Notes: generated by a model not told the origin, from the letters alone. 64,000 nucleotides of DNA from Brachynemurus nebulosus (GCA_035578155.1 JAPWDM010000062.1:887973-951972); one strand, 5' to 3'. Shown: positions 13,001-22,328, counted from the first letter of the stretch. Program-made: numbers and translations.

Positions 13001-13093
13001 AGTGTGACACAGAACAAGGTGGCGCTCAGCCCGTACGATACGAAACGACATATTGTAGAGGGAGAAACGGATACTTTAGCACGGGAACATTAA
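10065..13093 (+). pseudogene. Protein-primed-type family B DNA polymerase, broken copy
   Basis: The long reading frames together match the family B polymerases of Polinton/Maverick and adintovirus-like elements, which copy a linear genome from a protein primer. From N to C one sees a divergent N-terminal region, a DVES exonuclease-I motif (Asp near 11278), a zinc-binding insert beginning CHIC at 11560 and continuing [20 protein letters not shown] like an endonuclease VII fold, [10 protein letters not shown] (about 11700), the palm motif DVNNLYGWAMS (12418) and a motif-B-like KLLKNAVFG (about 12823-12849). The frame is interrupted by stops at 10383, 10707 and 11920, and by shifts near 10926, 11098, 12135 and 12310. 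Right after motif B comes the family's usual C-terminal tail, ending at 13093, so the segment with motif C (DTDS) is missing. ATG 10065 is chosen as the first in frame. It cannot encode an active enzyme as it stands. Confidence 0.9.
10218..10325 (+). repeat. Perfect 54-bp tandem duplication in the polymerase frame
   Basis: Units at 10218-10271 and 10272-10325 are identical and keep the frame, doubling an 18-residue block (AENLGQRKHFESCAGKMK). Perfect identity amid many inactivating changes suggests the duplication is recent or was recently homogenised. Confidence 0.95.
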
Positions 13094-13138
13094 TAAAATA
13101 CTGAACATCAACAACGTTAAATTAGTACGCAAGTGGAA

Positions 13139-13921
13139 ATGGCATCGTCATCGTCGGATTACTGGAAACCGCTACAAATATTTTCAAGTGAATTGGATAA
13201 ACTACGCAGACGGATTGATACCTACGGAAAAACAATTGATACTCTTGTAAAAATGCAAAATTCGAAATTGTCTGAACCGGAATCAATGGACTGGGATAAA
13301 ATGAATGTTTCAATTGGTGAATTTTTCGAACGTGAACCAATGCTGCTGAACGAACTGACTTTGGAAATATTTCTTCAGATCTACAAGTGGATCAGTTTGA
13401 ATGTTGCTGAAAAGTTATGGTGCGCAAATCATACAACGCGTCTGGATTGGATTACTAGCCGATTATCGAGCCATGTTTCAAGAATGTGAACCATGTTTTG
13501 AACATTATAATCGACTGATGGACCACCTGGTTTGAAAATACGCTGTGAAATGTGCAAGAATAACGTGAAAATGGTGGAAAATTTTCAGCCACCCGTTCGT
13601 GAAATATTAACATTTGCAACAGGGATTTCAGGTATTGAAGACATATTTCTGACTCATCCTTCTTTGTATGCAGAAGTCAGAGACTACGATATGTTATACT
13701 TATATTTAACAAAACAATTATTGAAATATGATATTTGGGTGCAACATTTATATGCATATATGATGCCCGAATATGCACAACGAATTTGTCAAGTATGGGA
13801 TCAGTTACCTGAAGACATGAAACAATTACGTTCCGATGTTATTGAATATATAAAATTTTTTATCATAAAATTTTTAATATTTATTTATTGTAAAAAAATA
13901 TTTCATATACATTTATTGTAA
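13139..13921 (+). pseudogene. Orphan gene downstream of the polymerase, frame-disrupted
   Basis: ATG 13139 (in AAATGGC) opens a frame starting MASSSSDYWKPLQIFSSELD and running to a stop at 13487. Between about 13455 and 13530 the coding pattern moves to another frame, which reads through an ECEPCFEHYNRLMDHL stretch, and it then returns to the first frame, which reads RCEMCKNN onward to 13921. Two compensating indels explain this best. The two CxxC pairs with histidines between them could bind a metal ion. No signal peptide or membrane segment is evident; the hydrophobic end lies in AT repeat DNA and may be read-through. It lies 46 bases after the polymerase tail on the same strand. I do not recognise the family; a structural or accessory protein of the same element is a reasonable guess only. 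Confidence 0.65.
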
Positions 13922-13990
13922 AAATATTTCATATACATACATTTATTGTAAAAAATATTTCATATACATTTATTGTGAAAATATTTTGTA
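13883..13990. repeat. AT-rich tandem repeat of about 26 bp
   Basis: Four copies of TTTATTGTAAAAATATTTCA followed by TATACA, with small length changes, lie between the two convergent genes of the element. They also supply TTTATT/AATAAA-like signals on both strands. Confidence 0.85.
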
Positions 13991-14177
13991 TTCATACTTA
14001 TATTTTAAAAGTAAAGAACAATAAGTATTTACATATAATTATGTGTTATTTATATGAAAAAGCTTTTTATCGTACAGGGTTAAAAAATAAAAATAACTAT
14101 AAAAATAAAATATACACTTCAATGATGGATAACTCCTGCTTCTTATACGGAGGTGTTCTTCAAAATTCAGTAAATTT

Positions 14178-15170
14178 TTATTGATAATCATAACCACTAG
14201 CATCGTCTTTGTAAGTTTTATCCAGATAGTTACCTAGTGGCTGAATAACATCACCCTTTTGAAGTTCGTGAAGTATAGAGAATATTTCTAGACCAACAGT
14301 AGTTTCTTTTAAAACAATTTACTCCTCGATTAAAGCTTCTCGATCTTCAACGTTAAACAACATGTTTTTATTTTCCTCTAAACTTCTAATTATATTGAGT
14401 ATTTTTTCACTGAAGTCTCGTATAAACGTTGTAATTCATCTATTAAGGAATTAGGATTACGCTAGTATTTTATTTTTTTCGACTGTATGTTAACATTTCT
14501 AAACTCTCTCAAGTTGTCTTGCTTAAAATGCTTAGCTAAGACCCCGTTTTCGACATTTTCATTTGAAGCTATATGACGTTTTAAGCTTATTGGATTAACC
14601 GAATTGTTAATTTTCGCTTCATTTTTCGAGCCAACGTTTCGAACCTCTTTTAGCATTATAATATCTAAAGCAGTTCCTAAAAGTTTAGTTAGTTGTGAAG
14701 AAGAGGTTGTTTCATTGCAATTGTTATTAATTGCTGTTAAGTGATTTACTTGCTTACTTTCATTAGACCAACTATCTTTCTCGTTTTCAGATTGTCGACG
14801 GTTTTCTCCTCTTTTCAAAGAGTTAAATTTGGTTTGAGTGGCTTCAGTTTCAGCATCTATCCTTTTTTGGTCAAATGGATTCAATATTGCTTCAGAGTAA
14901 CCAATATCATGCTGTAGTTGAGGTGTAATTTCTTCGACATTTTTTGCTTTAACACTATAAGGATAATTCTATCTTATCAAATCTAGATACAGAGATATCA
15001 TCAGGTGTTTTATTATTAGCATCATATGGTGCGAATTTGCTTGATGAGTTGTCATTCATTCCAATCGTATCATCGTTAATATTGCTTAACGAATTATGTC
15101 GAGCATTTAATTGTCTAGAAAGATTGGACTTTCGCGTAAATGCTTTATCACAAAAATCACAATTATACAT
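14178..15170 (-). pseudogene. C2H2-type zinc-finger gene of the element, broken copy
   Basis: On the minus strand ATG at 15170 opens MYNCDFCDKAFTRKSNLSRQ, a C2H2 finger whose first zinc histidine position is Gln. The frame stops near 14955 but coding continues in another frame from about 14950 (VKAKNVEEITPQLQHDIGYS). It then runs through a polar Asn/Lys/Ser-rich middle to an in-frame TAG at 14462-14464 and onward (RNPNSLIDELQRLYETSVKK). After a further shift near 14405 and a TAA at 14319-14321 it ends with the TAA at 14178-14180. This stop lies inside an AATAAA signal (minus strand of 14176-14181), a compact arrangement common in viruses. Total length would be about 330 codons. Only the finger suggests a role, namely nucleic acid binding. 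It is convergent with the polymerase and orphan genes. Confidence 0.75.
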
Positions 15171-15213
15171 CGTTCAACGGGAGGTCTGAAGCGTTCGCTA
15201 GTAAATGAATAAC

Positions 15214-15246
15214 TGTTCAAGGATTTATTGCTTCACTACTTATATA
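15214..15246 (-). promoter_or_regulatory. TATA plus CAGTT initiator for the minus-strand finger gene
   Basis: Minus strand TATATAAG lies at 15246-15239 and ACAGTT at 15216-15211, with its A at 15214, exactly 30 bases after the T of TATAAG. The leader to ATG 15170 would be about 44 bases. The same spacing is found for the gene at 16134. Confidence 0.7.
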
Positions 15247-15276
15247 TACTTAGTTATATATACTTATATATACTAC

Positions 15277-15640
15277 AAGTGACTCATTTTGCTACCCGAG
15301 TAACTAATTTGACTCCGACGAGTGACTCATTTTGCTCCCCGAGTGACTCATTTTACTCCCCGGGTAACTCACTTACTCCAAGGAGTGACTCATTTACTCC
15401 AACGAGTGACTCATTTGACTCCAACGAGTGACTCATTTTGCCCCCCGAGTGACTCATTTTGTTCCCCGAGTGACTTATTTTGGTCCCCGGGTGACTTATT
15501 TTGGTCTCGGGGTGACTCATTTACTCCAAGGAGTGACTCATTTACTCCAACGAGTGACTCATTTTGCTCGCCGAGAGATTCATTTGCTCTAACGAGTGAC
15601 GCATTTTGCTCCCCGAGTGACTCATTTTGCTCATACACCT
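15277..15640. repeat. 21-bp minisatellite of about 17 units carrying TGACTCA
   Basis: The typical unit is AGTGACTCATTTTGCTCCCC plus G. Eleven of about 17 units keep the perfect TGACTCA, the AP-1/TRE consensus of bZIP factors; the others have one or two changes. Two units are 22 bp. Because 21 is divisible by three, each strand stays open, and the minus strand reads as a heptad repeat (NESLGEQ) at 15411-15640 with a Leu in most units. The array lies directly upstream of the minus-strand finger gene promoter. Confidence 0.95.
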
Positions 15641-15707
15641 TATCATGATTAAAGGGCTCATACACATTATCATGGTTAAAGGGTATAAAATAGTAGAACT
15701 TATACAA
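15411..15707 (-). CDS. Possible heptad-repeat protein read from the minisatellite
   Basis: A 98-codon frame begins MYKFYYFIPFNHDNVYEPFN and continues as 7-residue repeats of the type NESLGEQ, NESLVGV and NKSPGDQ. With Leu in a fixed position it could be taken for a weak coiled coil, but glycine, proline and few charged or aliphatic partners argue against a stable one. It may simply follow from a 21-bp repeat that contains no stop codon. No promoter of its own was identified. I rate it as unlikely to be a real gene. Confidence 0.2.
   Translation of the reverse strand: MYKFYYFIPFNHDNVYEPFNHDKVYEQNESLGEQNASLVRANESLGEQNESLVGVNESLLGVNESPRDQNKSPGDQNKSLGEQNESLGGQNESLVGVK
15629..15681. repeat. 27-bp direct duplication before a TATA sequence
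   Basis: GCTCATACAC.TTATCATG.TTAAAGG occurs twice in tandem and is followed at 15684 by TATAAAA on the plus strand, upstream of the ORF at 15799. There is no CAGTT at the expected distance. Confidence 0.6.
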
Positions 15708-15798
15708 AATATTGTCTACTTACCGGTGGTTGTCAAAGAGTTAACATCTCTTTCGTTGAAAAATATACTTTCGTGGCAAAACAGTTGCATTTCGAACC

Positions 15799-15975
15799 AT
15801 GATAATTTGCAATCCGGAGCAACCTGCCGCTAGCCAACATCGCAAAGGACTTTCGAAACCTAAGATCATTAAACATAAAATTTTTAAGCAACAACACATT
15901 TCAGCCGAAAATTTAGCATTTCTTAAATCACTAGGTCTTAAAGTGAAAAGAGCATGGTACTCACCAATGTGTTGA
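15799..15975 (+). CDS. Small basic protein of the element (58 residues)
   Basis: ATG 15799 starts MIICNPEQPAASQHRKGLSK and the frame ends with TGA at 15973-15975. The product is strongly basic and contains HISAENLAFLKSLGLKVKRA, a motif of the kind seen near the ends of small proteins coded by Polinton-like and adintovirus-like elements. It may be the 3' end of a longer gene whose upstream part has been lost, because no coding was seen immediately before it. It lies between the minisatellite and the next promoter on the plus strand. Function is unknown. Confidence 0.45.
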   Translation: MIICNPEQPAASQHRKGLSKPKIIKHKIFKQQHISAENLAFLKSLGLKVKRAWYSPMC

Positions 15976-16079
15976 ATATTATTAACAGTTTGTAATTTGA
16001 TTGTAAACTAGCAAAAGGTACTAGTTGCCATTTTCGGATACACAATTTAACTAATTACCCCCACCACTTTTAATTATTC

Positions 16080-16116
16080 TATATAAAGTTCTGGATTGTG
16101 TAAATAAATTCAGTTC
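16080..16116 (+). promoter_or_regulatory. TATA plus TCAGTT initiator
   Basis: TATAAAG begins at 16082 and TCAGTT at 16110-16115, with its A at 16112, exactly 30 bases after the TATA T. The ATG follows at 16134, giving a 22-base leader. TATA-CAGT is the classic early promoter layout of arthropod DNA viruses and of arthropod core promoters. Confidence 0.75.
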
Positions 16117-16133
16117 TACGGTGGCGGTAAAAA

Positions 16134-16223
16134 ATGGCATTTCTTGACATACAAGACTATCAAGGACCTAACAACGAATTTTATTTTAAAGAAGTTTTTG
16201 GTCAGAGGGATCTACACTTTTGA
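16134..16223 (+). pseudogene. 5' fragment of a gene cut off by the right inverted arm
   Basis: ATG 16134 sits in AAAATGG right behind a good promoter and reads MAFLDIQDYQGPNNEFYFKE, then about nine more codons before a TGA at 16221. Coding appearance ends at about 16200, where dispersed repeat sequence (GATCTACACTTTTGACACGG) starts. The pattern LDIQxYxxxNNEFxxKE recalls N-termini of uncharacterised insect proteins linked to such polymerase elements, possibly with an exonuclease fold; this is from memory of the pattern and unproven. Confidence 0.6.
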
Positions 16224-17000
16224 CACGGCAGTGTACCAAAAATTTAAGTATAGAACGGTGTCAAAAATTTGGGCCCCCCCTTGGGTTAGGGTAACCCCAC
16301 ATTTTTGATACGGTAGTGTACCTTTCGTTTAAGATGACGAAATTATGGCAAGCGCGTGTTGAGGTCAAAGGCCAAGGTTTGTACGTACACAAAATAAGCA
16401 CAGTACGCTTTAAAAAGTGATCGTAGACCTTTTTGGTCCGGGGGTTCACACTTTTGACACGGTAGTGTACCAAAAATTTAAATACAGTACGGTGTCAAAA
16501 GTTTGGGGCTACGCCTTGGGTTAGGGTAACCCCATATTTTTGATGCGGTAGTGTACCGCAGTTCTCAATTTGTGGCCTAAAATTCAGTCTGCACATGCGT
16601 AGTATTCTAAAATTCAGTCTGCGTATACGTCGTGTACTATAATTCAGTCTGCCCATGCGTTAGGTCTGGATTCAAAAACTATGTTAGTGCTGGCGGGTAA
16701 TGGGTTAACACAAATCCAAATCGTGATGATCAAATTGTGATGACGCATAATGGGTTAACTTGAATTTATTTTGTCGAAGTGATGACTCATCTCTTAGAAA
16801 TTTCAAGGCCAACAGTATGAGCGACTGTGGGGTCAAATGTCAACAACAAATTTTGATACATGTACTCGGTACGTGCCGGGTCAAAGGTCAATCTATACAC
16901 TAGGCACAGTAGGACCCCAAACTGCACGGTTCTAAACACCGTCAGGAAGTAGTCCGGAAAATTGAGGTTCCACTGTGTCATAGAACTCTCCTAGCCATAT
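16205..17000. repeat. Right arm of the long inverted repeat
   Basis: About 16330-17000 is the inverse counterpart of 8510-9130. At the inner end an additional repeat unit of about 225 bases is present (16205-16430), with duplicated CACTTTTGACACGG..AGTGTACC and CTTGGGTTAGGGTAACCCC blocks. At 16878-16890 GGGTCAAAGGTCA forms a perfect DR1 nuclear-receptor type site, in a part absent from the left arm. Confidence 0.85.
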
Positions 17001-18180
17001 CTACTAGCATCATAAAAAATATATCAAATGGGGCAAAATAAGCGGGGCAAAATGGAATAGTATCTCATTTGGTCTCTTTTTACGGAGGATAATGAAGACC
17101 AGTAGGAAATAGGATTGAACAAAAAAAGAATGAAAATAAAAAAAGATAAAATATAAAAAAAATAAATAAAGCTATGGATTTTGGATTGTGGTTAATTTTA
17201 TTCGTAATCAGAAGAGGATTGGATTGCGTGCCGTCGTTTGGTGCTTCGGCACATAATTCCTGTGCAGGAGTAGATGACGAAGATGACAAGGTGCATATTT
17301 TTTCACGCTGCGTTCTTGAATAAACTGCTCATTTTGCCCCGAAGCATTTCCCGTTTTTCCCAAAGTTCGGGGTAAAATGGGAAATTTGACACTTTTTATT
17401 TAGTTCCTATTTGTCAAAAAAGTTAGTTGATTAAGTTTAAAAGTAAAAAATACAGCAGAAAAAAAAACAACAGTACATTATAAAAACAATCTTTTTCTGG
17501 TTAGTAATACAGTCTTACAATCTATGAATGTGGAATGTGTGTAATATAAGTGGAAGAAAATAGACAAATATGGGACGAAAACATAAAGAACTGATGGTAA
17601 AACACGGTCCTATTATAGCAATAAAGGAAGAAAGTAGAACTGAATGTTGTATATAGCCACAATATTCAACAATTCTACGACGTGCCAGTTTACCTATGAT
17701 TACATTATTTAACTTTTGGTCTTAAACTTTCCGACTGTAGTGTACATAATAACGTCTATAAGCAGATAAGTATGTATTCACGAGAAAAAAAATGAATTAG
17801 ACATTTATAACTGAGCCGATTAAAAAAGATTGATCCACACAATTATGGAATGATTATAAAGATTTCAATCGGATGACGAAAGAATTTAAATTGATGGTGA
17901 GTTGTGAATTGTAAATAAAATAAATTAGAATTTCTTTGTGCTGGCGCGGATTTTATAACAACTAAGAAAGTATCAAAAGATTTGTAGAAGAGATTGTTAC
18001 CCTTTGCTTTGTACTATGACTTACATAAGTATGGTTAAGCAATATTGTCAATGCTTATAATCCCTTTAACCCGTTCATAGTATATTACGAGAAAAAGTAT
18101 TATAAATTACATATTACTCATGACCGGAAAAGTTACGCGAAAACATCGTAGCGGCGAGTGTGTAATAAATCTTACAACTG
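17001..18180. other. AT-rich sequence with GGGGCAAAATG motifs
   Basis: GGGGCAAAAT occurs at 17031 and 17045 and in inverted form at about 17330 and 17370, suggesting remains of another small inverted-repeat element outside the right arm. A Tc1-like terminus (TTGGTCTTAAACTTTCCGAC) lies at about 17716. No gene is seen. Confidence 0.4.
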
Positions 18181-18200
18181 AGTTACGAAATACATTTTAT

Positions 18201-19430
18201 ATCTATATAATATATATAAAAATTAAAACTGACTGACTGACTGACTGATCGATCAACGCACAGTCCAAACCAATGGGCCTAGAAACGTGAAATTTTGGAC
18301 AGGTATTTCTTATATAATGTAGGTGAGCACTAAGAAGGCATTTTTGGAAATTCACCCCTAAGAAGGTAAAATAGGAGATGAAAATTTTCATAGAAATCTA
18401 TAAGTTTTTGAGTCAGAAATATGGAAATTGGTGTTAGCTTACTGGCTTGAACAAAAAATTTCAGTGCTTTTAAAAATTGATTCCTTAAGGGGTTGAAATA
18501 GGGGAAGAAACTTTAAATGGAAGTCTGTCGTTTTTACAATTAGAAATGTGGAAACTGATATGGTATGGTATACTGGTGATTTTAAAATTGTTAAAAATTC
18601 ATTGTTTAACGTGTAAATCCTAATCCTTATCGTAACTAATAAATGCACAATTGAGTGTTTCTTTGTTTGTTTGACTTGCTTTTACGATCCAACGACTTAA
18701 CCAGTCAATTTGAAACTTTGCACAGATATCGTTTGGGAGACAAAGATGGTTATAGGCCATTTCTTAACCCAGGAAAATATTCCATTCCCAAAGGAAATCT
18801 ATGACAATTATGACAGTTGACTATTAAAAAACGGATTATTGGTTTCAAACTTCGAATATTGTTAATAGAGGGGTTGGAAATGAACATAGGCGACTTTTTG
18901 CCATGGTAAAACATCTGATTCCTGTAGGAAATTTCATTTCTGCGGAAAAATATATTTTAAATGAAACAAAAAAAGATTCTTAGAGTTTGTTCGAACTCTG
19001 TTTGTTAGCAGATAGAACGATATACAATAATAAACCTAGGTTTTTACCCCGTCGAAGTATCTGATTCCCGAGAGAAAATGTATTTAAAATGAAATAATGA
19101 TAACTAACTGTTAAAAAATGGAAGATTGATTTTAAACATTGCATATTGTTTACACTGGGAATAGAAAGGGACACAAACTACTGTCTATCCAGCAAAAATA
19201 TCTGAATCCTGTGAGAAGTCTTATTCCTGTGGGAAAATATATTCAAAACGATAAAAAAAGGGTTACTGACTTCGTTCGAACTTTGCATAATGTTCAAACA
19301 ATGTTATAGTCTACTTTTTAGCCAGAGAAAACATTTTATATCTGTGGGAAAATTCCTGTGAGAAAATGAAAGTACATTTTATACGTTTGAACTAGATGTC
19401 ATAGTTTCAAAAGCCACGAGTGGAAGAGCT
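18201..19430. repeat. Dispersed repeat, possibly Helitron-derived
   Basis: TCTATATAATATATATAAAA followed by four GACT units and by formula-like text (ATCAACGCACAGTCCAAACC, TGAAATTTTGGACAGG) resembles the beginning of insect Helitron-type non-autonomous elements. From about 18770 to 19370 diverged units of roughly 150-200 bases share TTCCTGTGGGAAAATATATT and TTCGAACTTTGCA. A clear 3' hairpin and CTRR end were not found. Confidence 0.4.
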
Positions 19431-19457
19431 GAGCGAGTTCCAGTACACATTACGTCA

Positions 19458-19572
19458 TCAAAAGTATGGGTACATCTTGAGTCAAGGTGTGTCGCGGTAA
19501 TGTACTTAATGCTGTGGTACACTGCCGTGTCAAAAGTACGGCACCCCTTGGGTCAAGATGTGCCCATACTTC
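19458..19572. repeat. Short inverted-repeat element related to the long arms
   Basis: AAAGTATGGGTACATCTTGA at the left is matched by TCAAGATGTGCCCATACTT at the right. In between, GGTACACTGCCGTGTCAAAA is shared with the arms at 8.5-9.1 and 16.2-17.0 kb. Confidence 0.7.
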
Positions 19573-19599
19573 TGAGGACGTAGTGTATGCTAAAACCCG

Positions 19600-21949
19600 T
19601 TTAGTCCTTCCAATGCCACGCGCGCGAATTCGTGGGTAAATGCCTAATATGAAATTCACAATAAATAATACGCATTTTTCTACTCCTACCATTAAAAGTA
19701 ACATTTTACGCACTAGATATAAAAACTGACAATTTCCCACAGCGTGAGGGAATATTATAGGTGTAAGAAATAATATCTCATGGTTTACTATAATAAAAAA
19801 GGTTATTACACTTTTTTTGTACTTAAAATTACATTGTTTATAGGTGAAATTATCTAATTTATACTATAACTACAAATTTATACTATAATTATTCTAATAC
19901 AAAAATAACAAAAAGGAAAAGAGACAAAAAATTTTTGTACGTCTAATTTTGATGAATTTCTTGCATTTATTTAATGACGTCAGTCCAAGTTTAGATAATC
20001 TCACATAGGGTAAGAGACCCGATGACCGAACACTATTTTTAGCTGTATCATTAAAGTATCTTAAAAAAATTAAAAAATAAACAAAACACCAATTTTTTTT
20101 TCTTAATAAGCATGAAACCAAATTTTTTTAATCCAATGAATATGTTTTTAAGAAAACATAACCCAAAAATTTTGATTTATTAATTTTTTGTTTTATAATT
20201 TGTTGACGTCTATGAAAAAACGGATAGAATATATTAGCCTCCTTTAAAAAATCAACACACTGACCCGTAAGAAAGAACACGCATTTAATGTACATGACAT
20301 AGAATACATATTTTTTTTGTACATCTTTTGCTATCGAATATTTAAACCATTATCTTCCAGCCACTTTGACACTCTATCCACTACAAGGTGTCACTTTGTG
20401 TCATAGAGTATCACAGAGTGACATCTTGTGAAACATAGAACGTCAAAGCAACAATGACAGAAGGGTTTAAATATTCGATAAAATAAACCACTAAAATACT
20501 GTATTTCGTTTCGTCATCTACTGATGTTTTAAAAAAGATTGTGTACATTCTAACTTATCCAAACAGTTAAATTAAGTATATATTTAATGTATTTAATATA
20601 CACACGTGCACAGTTTATGTCGTTTCAGATTTAATACATATGTTTGACGTTTTTATTTGATAATATGTAAATAACAATTTCGAAGTTTTAATTCAATATT
20701 AATTATTTTTCAATTGATTTTACGTTCTGAAATAAATAAAATATTAAAGTGAAATTATAAAAACGGTTAGTTAAGTCTTTTAAACCCAAAAATTAATTAA
20801 AAATGTTTATAAAATAGGTCTGTAATATATAATTCTCAAAATGGGGTACCTAACCTTAAAACTCGGATCCCAAGAAGAAACACTTCTACAAATAATATTT
20901 AACGCATATAAAATATAATTTAGCTATCCTAATCTCTTAAGTGGACTAATTATTTGTATACTTTTATTATGCTAATAACTTTAAAAATTCGGTGAAAAAT
21001 GTTACATTTTATAACCCATGTGTTTTGAATAATGATCATCCATCATATTAAAAATTCACGAATTCAACAACAATTGTTCGATATATATATGTATTTCTTA
21101 AATTAAGTGAGGAGACATTAAATGTGAGGTGAATTTAAATTGAAAAATAATCATTCTATTAATAATAATTTTTTTTATCAGAGGTTTCTTTTAGAAATAA
21201 CTTCATTAAGATATAAATGTCAAAACTGTTCGGACTTATAACCCCGTTCGACAATCGGGTCTTTTACCCTATACATAATTATTATATTGACAATTTAACT
21301 CATGTGCATCAAGTCGAAACAAAATGGTACAAAATAATTCATTGGTCATTTCACTGTAGGTAAACACGATAAAAACGAAACAAAATTTTGTACTGGTAAA
21401 TTTAAGTGATTTCAGAACCATGATAACAATTTATTAAATAATAACATGAATTTTATTATACTAAATTATCTTACCGTATTACACTTGAGTTTTATATTCT
21501 TTCTGAATAAATTTTATTTTTTTTTACAACTAAAATTTCTTGCCTAACAGCAATTCTTCTCGTTAAATTGCTAGGCAACAAATTTTTGTTAGGCAAACCC
21601 AAATTTATTCGAAAAAATACAAACCTCTCGTATAATAACAAGTGATTATTATTTATTATTGTTTCCATAGTTTCAACGTATGTGCTAAGAAAAATTTATG
21701 CGCCTTATAACGGACATTATAAATGATTAATAAAAAAAATTAATATTTATGTAATTAAAAATTAATGTAAATTTCGTGAAAAAGAAACAATCGTGCGGAT
21801 CCGTGCAAGAAATTTATATTTGTGGGAAATAAGCCATTTTTACTAACTATACGGTATTTGAAAGTTTTTTAAAAAGTGTTTTAAATAGTTGGTATGCATC
21901 TAATATATCATAAAAAATAGTTATTTATGCAACAATTTACAAAATGAAG
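19600..21949. other. AT-rich sequence without genes; two hairpins
   Basis: The only structure is a hairpin element at 20332-20480, whose ends TATCGAATATTTAAACC and its inverse match over 17 bases, and a TTGCCTAACAGCAATT / AATTGCTAGGCAA hairpin at about 21540-21587. No coding signal. Confidence 0.6.
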
Positions 21950-22080
21950 GTGTTTTTTTCACGAGTGGTAAGTTTGTCCAACGAGGCCTGCGGGCCGAGT
22001 TGGACAATTGAGACGAGTGAAGAAAACACTCATTTTTTACGTGTTGCATACAATATTTTTTGCAATTCTGATTTAAAATA
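21950..22080. repeat. Dispersed hairpin element, copy 2
   Basis: See 3605-3745; same orientation. The central hairpin is GAGGCCTGCGGGCCGAG here, so both sides of the stem differ from copy 1. Confidence 0.7.
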
Positions 22081-22328
22081 GTAAAATTTTAATAATAATA
22101 ATATTATTTTAATTATACATACATGGGCAATAATTCATGGGTAACTATAGTTTATATTCACTATTATAACGTTACTGCAGAAACGTATCATAAACAAAAA
22201 AATTTCTATTTATTAACTAAATATTATTCAAATCTAGTAACCAGGTTAGTTACAAATGTTGAATTGTTTATTTGTTGACTGCCTTCAAAGAAAGACGTGT
22301 TTCTCTAAAAAGTAATATTTTTATTCAT

